Assembly (NCBI GenBank): GCA_028819235.1
Contig: JAPPMC010000154.1
Location: 1 to 64,000, forward strand
Direction of reading: 5' to 3'
DNA length: 64,000 nucleotides
Origin: Bryobacterales bacterium
Lineage (GTDB): Bacteria > Acidobacteriota > Terriglobia > Bryobacterales > UBA6623
Shown here one piece after another: positions 56,529 through 64,000 of the stretch (within the stretch, counting starts at the first letter, position 1; the number at the start of each line of letters is the position of its first letter). Under the pieces are notes generated by a model. The model was not told where the DNA came from, searched no databases, and was given only the letters and a program-made list of their open reading frames with translations. The position numbers were made by a program, and so were the translations under genes.

Positions 56529-58934
56529 ATGTCTATCGCTGCGGTGGCGGGCAGTCTTCTGGCCGTTCCCAGCGCTCTTGCGGTAGCGATCGAGCCCGCC
56601 GGCATCCGCCTTCAAGGACCGGGCGCGACGCAGCGCTTCCTGGTGAATGGCGGCAGCGAGTGCCAAGTCGCAAGCGACACGCCGGAAATCGTCACCGTGC
56701 AGGACGGCGTGCTCAGGGCGCACGTGACGGGACGTGCCGTGGTTGAGGCGCGCTGCGCCGAGGGTGTTGCCACCGCCGCTGTCGAAGTCGCCGAAGTCGC
56801 ATCGCAGGTCGGCGTCGGCTTCGAGAGGGACCTGCTGTCGATCCTGACCACGAAGGGCTGCAACTCCTCCTCCTGCCACGGCTCGCCGGCAGGGCAGAAC
56901 GGTTTCCGGCTTTCCCTGTACGGCTCGAATCCGCGCCTGGACCACGACATGATCGTGAGGCAGCACGATGGCCGCCGCGTCTCGCTGCAAGATCCGGGGG
57001 AGTCCCTGCTGCTAGCCAAGCCCTCCTTCGAACTGGCGCACGGGGGCGGCCAGCTGATGACCCGCGAGAGCGATGAGTACCGAACCATTCTGGAGTGGCT
57101 GCGCCAAGGGGCACCCTACGGCTCCGGAGGGACGCGGCTGGAGCGCCTTGAGGTCTATCCGGCCGAGCCTGTCTTAGCCGGCTCGGGGACTTCGCAGCCG
57201 GTGGTCGTGGTGGGCCGGCTATCGGACGGGACCACGCGGGACATGACCGCCGAGGTGCGCTTCTCGGTTGACGACGAGGCCGTTGTCCGCCTCGGCGAAG
57301 GCACCGTCGTCACCGCGGCGGGCACCGGCATGACCACGCTCCTGGCGCGGGCCATGGGCAAGGCCGCAGCATCCCAGATCATCGTCGTCGACCGGCAGCC
57401 AGCTGTCGCGCCGGGGATTCCCGAACCGGCAAACCTGATCGACACCCATGTCTTCGGAAAGCTGCGGCGCGTGGGCATCGAGCCTTTCCCGCCCAGCGAC
57501 GATCGCACGTTCCTGCGCAGGGTCTACCTGGATGCCGCCGGAATCCTGCCCACCCTAGAGGAGGCCGCCAGCTTCCTGGCAAGCGATGCCCAGGGCAAGC
57601 GAGAGGCCCTAATCGACGCGCTGCTGGAGCGGGAAGAACACACTACCCACTGGCTGGTGAAGTTCGAGGACTGGTTCCGGAACTCGCAGTACTACTCGCA
57701 GGGACGCACCAACGCTTCGTTCAAGCGCTGGCTGCACGACTCGATCCGGGAGGACTGGCCGTACGACCGGACCGTGCGGGAGATGCTGACGGCCGTGGGA
57801 GACACGACAGTCAGGCCGGCTGGCAACTTCTGGCACCCGGCCATCGACTTCATGCTCAAGACCTTCGAAGTCGAGAAGGCCGTACCCACGATCACGAGGC
57901 TGTTCCTCGGACAGCGCATCGAGTGTGCGCAGTGCCACAACCACCCGCTCGAGAACCTGACGCAGGACGACTTCTACGGCCTGGCGGCGTTCCTGGCCCG
58001 CGTGCGGGTCAAGCACGGCTACGGCCAGTACCGCAGGGTCTGGTACGACGCGCGAGAGGGCGAGACCGTACACCCGGTCACGAGGCGCACCGTCGCGCCG
58101 CGATTCCTGGGTGGCCACGAGCCAGAGATTCCGGCCGGCACGACTCGCCGGGCCGCGCTGGCCGACTGGATCACTCGCAACCAGCGCATGCAGTTCGCCC
58201 GGGCCACGGTAAACCGCGTCTGGCACGAATACTTCCAGCGGGGCATCGTGGAGCCGTTCGACGACTTTCGATCGACCAACCGGCCGTCTCACCCGGCCCT
58301 GCTGGACGCGCTGGCGCGCCATTTCATCGATTCTGGCTTCCGCTTCAGGTCGCTCCACCGCCTCATCCTGAACTCGCAGGCCTACCAGCTCGCGGCCCAC
58401 GCTCCCGGGCGGCCGGGCGGCGAGCGCCCGCTGGAGGACGCCCTGTTCGCGCGCTACTTGCCGCGCAAGCTTCCGGCGGAAGTGCTGCTGGACGCGATCA
58501 GCCAAGTCACCGGAGTTCCCGAGGAATTCCGCGGATATCCGCCCGGCACGTCGCCCAAGCTGCTGGTCGCGAGCATCGGCGCTCCGCGGTTCCTGACGAC
58601 ATTCGGCCACCCCCGCAGAGATGTCATGGAGGACCGCTCCAACGCGCCCTCGCTGGCCCAAGCGCTGCTCATGATGAACGGGGACGTGCTGGCCGCCAGG
58701 GCACACGCCGAGGGGTTCGTTGTAGAGCGGCTGCTCGAGAGCGGCCTCAGCGACGGGCAGGTGGTGGACGCGCTCTACGCACGGGCGCTGTCCCGCCGTC
58801 CGGATGACGACGAGCGGCGGGGCATTGAAGCCTACCTCGCTGAGGAGGCCGCCGCAGGCCGAGACCGGCGCCAGCGACTGGCGAACGTGCTGTGGGCCGT
58901 CCTGAACACCAAGGAATTCCAGATGAACCTGTGA
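56529..58934 (+). CDS. DUF1549/DUF1553 protein with N-terminal Ig-like and cytochrome-like region
   Basis: GCNSSSCHGSPAGQNGFRLSLYG, IECAQCHNHPLENLTQDDFYGLAAF, NRVWHEYFQRGIVEPFDDFRSTNRPSHPALLDALA; start at ATG 56529 with signal-like N-terminus. Confidence 0.92.
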   Translation: MSIAAVAGSLLAVPSALAVAIEPAGIRLQGPGATQRFLVNGGSECQVASDTPEIVTVQDGVLRAHVTGRAVVEARCAEGVATAAVEVAEVASQVGVGFERDLLSILTTKGCNSSSCHGSPAGQNGFRLSLYGSNPRLDHDMIVRQHDGRRVSLQDPGESLLLAKPSFELAHGGGQLMTRESDEYRTILEWLRQGAPYGSGGTRLERLEVYPAEPVLAGSGTSQPVVVVGRLSDGTTRDMTAEVRFSVDDEAVVRLGEGTVVTAAGTGMTTLLARAMGKAAASQIIVVDRQPAVAPGIPEPANLIDTHVFGKLRRVGIEPFPPSDDRTFLRRVYLDAAGILPTLEEAASFLASDAQGKREALIDALLEREEHTTHWLVKFEDWFRNSQYYSQGRTNASFKRWLHDSIREDWPYDRTVREMLTAVGDTTVRPAGNFWHPAIDFMLKTFEVEKAVPTITRLFLGQRIECAQCHNHPLENLTQDDFYGLAAFLARVRVKHGYGQYRRVWYDAREGETVHPVTRRTVAPRFLGGHEPEIPAGTTRRAALADWITRNQRMQFARATVNRVWHEYFQRGIVEPFDDFRSTNRPSHPALLDALARHFIDSGFRFRSLHRLILNSQAYQLAAHAPGRPGGERPLEDALFARYLPRKLPAEVLLDAISQVTGVPEEFRGYPPGTSPKLLVASIGAPRFLTTFGHPRRDVMEDRSNAPSLAQALLMMNGDVLAARAHAEGFVVERLLESGLSDGQVVDALYARALSRRPDDDERRGIEAYLAEEAAAGRDRRQRLANVLWAVLNTKEFQMNL

Positions 58935-58945
58935 GGTGACCGCTG

Positions 58946-60217
58946 ATGCTGCTTTCCCAGATGCGCGCCCGGTACTCCCGGCGCGACTTCCTCCGCGTCG
59001 GCGGGACCTCGATTGCTGGTGTGAGCCTGCCGCAGCTGCTCGCGGCCTCGCCTGGACGCAGCGAGCGGTCGTGTCTGGTGTTTTTCCAAAGCGGAGGTGT
59101 CTGCCAGCACGACTCGTTCGACCCCAAGCCGGAGGCCCCGGCCGGAATCAGGGGCGGATTCGGCACGATCCCGACGGCCGTGCCAGGCGTGCGCTTCAGC
59201 GAGCTGCTGCCGCGCAGCGCAGCCAACCTGGGCCGATTCTCGGTGATACGGTCGATGTTCTCGCTCGAGGCCATTCACGAGAAGGCGAAGCAGTACGCAT
59301 TCTCCGGACAGCGCCCGAACAACGCATACAAGCACCCGGTCTACGGCTCGGTCGTGGCCCGCGAACGCGGGGCCCGCAACGGCCTGCCTCCCTTCGTCGT
59401 GATCCCGAACCGGGACATCAGCGCGGACGCGGGCTTCCTGGGATCGGCCTACGACCCCTTTGTCGCCGGCGATCCAGCCAAGGAGAAGTACTCAGTGCAG
59501 GATCTGTCGCTCCCGACAGGGCTCGGCCTGGAGGAGGCGCGCGGCCGGGCGCACCTGCTGGCACGGCTCGACGCACGCCTTGAAGCCCTCGAGAAGTCGG
59601 ACGTGGTCTCCAGCATGGACCACTTCTACCAGAAAGCCCTCGATCTGGTGAGTTCGCCGCAGGCCAAGCGGGCATTCGACCTTGGTTCCGAGCCCGACAA
59701 GCTGCGCGACGCCTATGGCCGAACGACCGGTGGCCAGGGAGCGCTGTTGGCGCGCCGGCTGATCGAGGCCGGGGTACGCCTAGTGACGGTCTTCCACGGG
59801 GGCTACGACACGCACACCGACAACGACAAGAGGAACGGCACGCTATACCCGGAGTTCGACCAGGCATTCAACACCCTGCTGGAGGACATGGACGCACGCG
59901 GGCTGCTGTCCACCACGATCGTGCTGGCGATCAGCGAGTTCGGCCGGACGCCCGAAATCAACCACTCGGCGGGCCGGGACCACTGGCCAGGCGTATTCTC
60001 CATCGCCGTAGCCGGGGCGGGCGTGCCCGGCGGGCAGGTGATCGGGAGTTCGGACAGGCTGGGTGCGGAGCCAGCCGACCGCCCCGTATCGATCGAGGAC
60101 CTCGGCGCCACCGTCTACCGCAAGCTGGGCATCGATGCCCACAAGGAGTACCACGCCGCGGGCAGGCCCATAAGGATCAACGATGGCGGCGAGCCGATTC
60201 CCGAACTGTTCGCCTAG
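58946..60217 (+). CDS. DUF1501 domain-containing secreted protein
   Basis: YSRRDFLRVGGTSIAG Tat-like signal, FFQSGGVCQHDSFDPKP, AISEFGRTPEINHSAGRDHW. Confidence 0.94.
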   Translation: MLLSQMRARYSRRDFLRVGGTSIAGVSLPQLLAASPGRSERSCLVFFQSGGVCQHDSFDPKPEAPAGIRGGFGTIPTAVPGVRFSELLPRSAANLGRFSVIRSMFSLEAIHEKAKQYAFSGQRPNNAYKHPVYGSVVARERGARNGLPPFVVIPNRDISADAGFLGSAYDPFVAGDPAKEKYSVQDLSLPTGLGLEEARGRAHLLARLDARLEALEKSDVVSSMDHFYQKALDLVSSPQAKRAFDLGSEPDKLRDAYGRTTGGQGALLARRLIEAGVRLVTVFHGGYDTHTDNDKRNGTLYPEFDQAFNTLLEDMDARGLLSTTIVLAISEFGRTPEINHSAGRDHWPGVFSIAVAGAGVPGGQVIGSSDRLGAEPADRPVSIEDLGATVYRKLGIDAHKEYHAAGRPIRINDGGEPIPELFA

Positions 60218-62105
60218 GCGCACTGGCCTCGCCCTCGCGCTGCTCGCCGTTGCCTTCCGCGCGGGGGCCAGCGAGGCCCCCGGCAATCCGTGGCTGGACC
60301 GCATGGAGCCGTTCGGAGGGCAGGCCGGCCAAGCAGTGGAGGTGCTGCTCGCCGGCGCCAACCTCGAGCTGCCTGCCGAGCTCGAGTTCGACTCGCCGCA
60401 CCTGACGGGCGAGGCAGGCCGGACCGCGCCGGACGGCGGCCTGATCGCCACGGTGCGCATTGCGGTCGACGCCCCTCCGGGTCCGCACATAGCGACGCTG
60501 CGGACACCAAGGGGCCGGTCCAACTCGCGCCTGTTCTACGTCCACGAGATGCCGCCGGCCCGCGAGGTCGAGCCAAACGACACCCTTGGCCAAGCGCAGC
60601 AGATCGACCTCCGCACGCAGACGCTGCACGGCGCCATGCACACGATCGAGGACGTAGACACCTTCCGCTTCGAAGCCGAGGCGGGCGAACGCTGGATCTT
60701 CGACCTGCGCTCGCTGGAGTACGGCGGCTTCCTGGAGAACAACCTCGCGCTGCTGGACTCGAGGGGCGAGCAGGTCGCCTTCAGCGACGACCGCGACGAT
60801 TACCTTGAGACGCCCTTTCTGGAGCACGTCTTCGAACAGACGGGGCCGCATTACCTGAAGCTGGACCAGTACCGGGGGCCGCAACGCGTCAACTGCAACA
60901 AGAACTGCGGCTACATGCTGCGGATTGGCCAGACGCCCGTCGTTGAGGCCGCCTCCCCGCTGGGAGCGAGGGCAGGGTCGGAGGTCTCCGTATCCCTCCT
61001 GGGCCGAGGGCTGGCTGACGTCGGGGAAGTCTGGATGCAGCCGGTGCGCAGGGCCGAGTACTACCGGCTGACGTTTCCATTCACCATCCCGCTGCGCACA
61101 GACACGATGGGCGGCGAGTCTGTGCAAGCGCACGTGTCCGATCGTCGCGACGACCGGCTCAAGGCCGAATTCAGGCTGCCGGCCGACGCGCCGCGCGGCC
61201 TGTGGCGGATTTGGGTGCGATCGCCCGGAGGAATCGCCGACGGGCTCAGCTTTGTGGTCTCAGACCTTGAGGAGCCGGACTGCGCGCGGTTTCGGCCGGC
61301 AGCTGTCGGCACCGCCTGCAACGGCGTCCTGGCGGGGGGAAGGAGCGGCCAAGACGAGTACTGGCTGCGGCTGGAGGCGGGCGAGCCGCTGGTGGTCACA
61401 ACCCTGGCAGCCCAGCTGGGCCTGCCGCGCATTGACACCGTCCTGGAGCTGTTCGACGCCGAGGGGAACCTCGTGGCCTCGCACGACGACCTGATGTCCG
61501 GCCAGGGAACGGTCATCGGGAATCCGGACTCCTTTCTGCACGCGCGCCCCGCGCGGAGCGGAGAGTACAGGCTTGTGGTCCGCGACCGTATCGGGAGGAC
61601 CGGACCGGACATGGCGTACCGGCTCCACGTCGAGCGCCGCGAGCCGCGCTTTGCCCTGCTCTCGGATCCGGAGAACCTGAACGTCGTGCAGGGCGGCGGA
61701 CTGTCTGTGGGAGTGCTGCTGATCCCCGAGCCGGGCTTCTCTGGGGCTGTGGACGTGTGGCTGGAGGACGCGCCTGAGGGCATTGCGGCCACGCGGGCGA
61801 CGTTTGCTGCGGACCAGTACTTCGGCCCATCCGGTGATGGGGACAACGTGGTGATCCCGACCGCCTTCATCGACGTGCTGGCCGACGCGCGCGTGGCGGC
61901 GGGAGACTACCCCCTGCGCATCGCCGGGCAGACGCGGGGCGGGGAAGCGACCGCAGAGGCGATTTCCACGCTGTGGATCGGCCCTCCGACCAAGCGCAAT
62001 GACGTGCGCCGCCCCCTGGAGTCCGTGCGGCTGACCGTGCTCAACTCAAGTGCCGCGTCTCCTGCAGCGGATGCGCACCTGTCGGCCTCCGGAGGCGCCC
62101 GCTGA
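60183..62105 (+). CDS. Secreted PPC (pre-peptidase C-terminal)-domain protein
   Basis: Signal peptide; EVEPNDTLGQAQQIDL and DVDTFRFEAEAGERWIFDL typical of PPC domains; overlaps upstream gene by 35 nt. Confidence 0.85.
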   Translation: MAASRFPNCSPRRTGLALALLAVAFRAGASEAPGNPWLDRMEPFGGQAGQAVEVLLAGANLELPAELEFDSPHLTGEAGRTAPDGGLIATVRIAVDAPPGPHIATLRTPRGRSNSRLFYVHEMPPAREVEPNDTLGQAQQIDLRTQTLHGAMHTIEDVDTFRFEAEAGERWIFDLRSLEYGGFLENNLALLDSRGEQVAFSDDRDDYLETPFLEHVFEQTGPHYLKLDQYRGPQRVNCNKNCGYMLRIGQTPVVEAASPLGARAGSEVSVSLLGRGLADVGEVWMQPVRRAEYYRLTFPFTIPLRTDTMGGESVQAHVSDRRDDRLKAEFRLPADAPRGLWRIWVRSPGGIADGLSFVVSDLEEPDCARFRPAAVGTACNGVLAGGRSGQDEYWLRLEAGEPLVVTTLAAQLGLPRIDTVLELFDAEGNLVASHDDLMSGQGTVIGNPDSFLHARPARSGEYRLVVRDRIGRTGPDMAYRLHVERREPRFALLSDPENLNVVQGGGLSVGVLLIPEPGFSGAVDVWLEDAPEGIAATRATFAADQYFGPSGDGDNVVIPTAFIDVLADARVAAGDYPLRIAGQTRGGEATAEAISTLWIGPPTKRNDVRRPLESVRLTVLNSSAASPAADAHLSASGGAR

Positions 62106-62118
62106 ACGGCGGTCCCCG

Positions 62119-64000
62119 CTACTGGACCGGCAGGAGCATCGGCTCTTCGATGTCGTCCGTGCGCGGCACTACCGACGCAGCCGCGACTTGGTCGCCTTTC
62201 TCGAGGTCCACGAGCCGTACGCCTCGGGCCCCCCGGCCTGTGAGGCGGATCTTGTTCGAATCGATGCGCAGCGTCTTGCCGTTGCGGCTGATGATCATGA
62301 GCTCATCGTCGATCTGGACGCCAAGCACGGCAACGACCGCACCGCTGTAGCGCGTGATCTTAGCGTTTAGCACGCCCTTGACGGCGCGCGCAGTGAGACG
62401 GTACTTGCCAATCTTCGTGCGCTTGCCCTGCCCTTTCTCGAGGATGGTGAGGGCATAGTCCTCGTCCGTTGCGCAGAGCATTCCTACGACTTCGTCTCCG
62501 TCCGCCAGCCGGATGCCGATCACGCCTTGGGCAACTCGGCCCGTGGGGCGCAATTCGCTGCTCTCGAAGCGCACGGCCTGCCCCAGCCGAGTGGCGATCA
62601 GGATGCACTCCTCATCCCCGGCGAGTCGGGCGGCCACGAGTTCGTCACCCTCGAGGAGGATCAACGCGATGATCCCGATCGAGCGCGGACGCGAGAATTG
62701 CTCGAGCGAGCATCGCTTCACCTTGCCGCGCTTGGTCACCATCACCACGAATCGGGTCGGGTCGAATTCGGTGACCGGAAGCAGGGCCTGGACCGTCTCC
62801 TCGGGCTGCAGCTTGAGCAGGTTGACGATGTTGCGACCCTTGCCAGCGGCGGCCACCTCCGGGATGTTGTAGACCTTGAGCCAGTAGACGCGGCCGAGGT
62901 TGGTGAAGACCAGGAGGTACGAGTGGGTAGTGACGGACAGCAGGTACTCGATGAAGTCGCCGTCGCGCGTCGCCATGCCTATCCGTCCGCGACCGCCGCG
63001 GGACTGCTTCCGGTAGGTGTCCAGGGCGGTGCGCTTGAGGTAGCCGTTCTTGGTGACGGTCACCACCATGTCCTCGTCGGCGATGAGGTCCTCGATTGAG
63101 ATTTCCCGGACTTCCTCGCCGATCTCGGTGCGGCGAGGGCTGGCGAACTTCTTCTTGAGGGCTCGGAGCTCGCCGATGATCACCCGGTTGAGCTCGTCCT
63201 GACTGCCGAGGATCTCTTCGTAGCCGCGTATCTTCTCCTGAACCCCCTCGAGCTCGTCGTGGATCTTCTGCCGCTCCATGCTTGTGAGCCGCTGGAGCTG
63301 GAGCTCGATGATGGCCTGGGCCTGGCGTTCCGTGAATTCGAAGGGCCGCGTGTCGACCGCAACTCCCTGCGGCAGGAAGCGGCGGTAGTCGATCTCGACC
63401 TCGCCGACGAGGCCGGCCTTGGCGTGTTTGGGGTTATCCGCCGAGCGTATCAACGCGATGACCTCGTCAATGCGCAGGAGGGCCTTTGCGAAGCCGAGCA
63501 GCAGATGTTCCCGGCGACGGGCCTTGCGCAGCAGGTGGTTGGTCCTGCGCCGGACAACATCCTGGCGATGCGCGATGAATAGCCTGAGGTACTCGACAAG
63601 GCCGACGGTCTTGGGCCTGCCATCGACGATGGCGAGCAGCGCCACTCCCGAACCGTGTTGGAGGTCGGTCTGCTTGTAGAGGTTGTTCAGGACGACCTTT
63701 GGATTCTCGCCGCGCTTCAGCTCGAACACGATCCGCATCCCCTTCCGGTCGCTCTCGTCGCGAATGTCGCTGATGCCAGCGAGCTTCTTGGCATTCACGA
63801 GGTCCGCCGCCTTGCGGATCAGACGGGCTTTGTTGACCTGGTAGGGCAGCTCGGTGACGATGATCGCGTGCCGCCCCTTGGGGCGGGACTCTGTCGCGAC
63901 TCTGGCGCGGACCACAAGGCGCCCTCGGCCGGTGTAGTAGGCTTGGCGGATTCCGCTCGTTCCGCAAAGAATGCCAGCCGTTGGAAAGTCCGGCCCTCGG
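62119..64000 (-). CDS. gyrA: DNA gyrase subunit A, C-terminal portion (truncated by window end)
   Basis: TELPYQVNKARLIRKAADLV, GyrA-box-like KQSRGGRGRIG, C-terminal beta-pinwheel repeats; frame continues to window edge (GPDFPTAGILCGTSGIRQAYYTGRGRLVVRARV). Confidence 0.95.
   Translation of the reverse strand, partial: RGPDFPTAGILCGTSGIRQAYYTGRGRLVVRARVATESRPKGRHAIIVTELPYQVNKARLIRKAADLVNAKKLAGISDIRDESDRKGMRIVFELKRGENPKVVLNNLYKQTDLQHGSGVALLAIVDGRPKTVGLVEYLRLFIAHRQDVVRRRTNHLLRKARRREHLLLGFAKALLRIDEVIALIRSADNPKHAKAGLVGEVEIDYRRFLPQGVAVDTRPFEFTERQAQAIIELQLQRLTSMERQKIHDELEGVQEKIRGYEEILGSQDELNRVIIGELRALKKKFASPRRTEIGEEVREISIEDLIADEDMVVTVTKNGYLKRTALDTYRKQSRGGRGRIGMATRDGDFIEYLLSVTTHSYLLVFTNLGRVYWLKVYNIPEVAAAGKGRNIVNLLKLQPEETVQALLPVTEFDPTRFVVMVTKRGKVKRCSLEQFSRPRSIGIIALILLEGDELVAARLAGDEECILIATRLGQAVRFESSELRPTGRVAQGVIGIRLADGDEVVGMLCATDEDYALTILEKGQGKRTKIGKYRLTARAVKGVLNAKITRYSGAVVAVLGVQIDDELMIISRNGKTLRIDSNKIRLTGRGARGVRLVDLEKGDQVAAASVVPRTDDIEEPMLLPVQ

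Noticed and set aside
1-64000. CRISPR arrays, tRNA/rRNA genes, complete prophage or integrative element
   Set aside because: No regularly spaced repeats, no recognisable structural RNA, integrase or phage structural genes noticed by reading; a tool scan would be needed to exclude small RNAs.

Overview
High-GC chromosomal window that looks like Acidobacteriota (Bryobacterales/Solibacteres-like). The inference rests on an S8 protease with a TIGR03437-type tail, two Oar-like TonB receptors, and Planctomycete-type DUF1549/DUF1553 + DUF1501 cassettes; no marker-gene search was possible. About 36 protein-coding loci are supported: long-form Lhr helicase, NCS2 permease with extra C-terminal domain, two cytochrome/DUF1501 cassettes, TPR operon, S8 peptidase, EndoIII, GlpD, PyrD, adenosine deaminase-like protein, two S1 sulfatase-family proteins, enoyl-CoA hydratase, DUF362, cyclase, AKR, PHP/DUF3604-like fusion, sulfite-oxidase-like protein, Rpn nuclease plus a decayed duplicate, TlpA lipoprotein, PIG-L, DUF309, SDR, B12-radical SAM, and GyrA (cut by the window end). 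I saw no tRNA, rRNA or CRISPR array. Most interesting: (1) an Rpn-family locus with a conserved internal SD+ATG, next to a tandem duplicate that has lost the nuclease half but keeps the C-terminal ORF and the same internal start; this suggests an intragenic-antitoxin system with an orphan antitoxin-like copy; (2) a sulfatase-family protein with Tyr in place of the catalytic Cys/Ser; (3) a consensus sigma70 promoter placed so that the sulfite-oxidase-like mRNA would be leaderless; (4) a ParE-like toxin beside a frameshifted CopG-type antitoxin remnant; (5) a TonB receptor gene with a sharp internal GC change.
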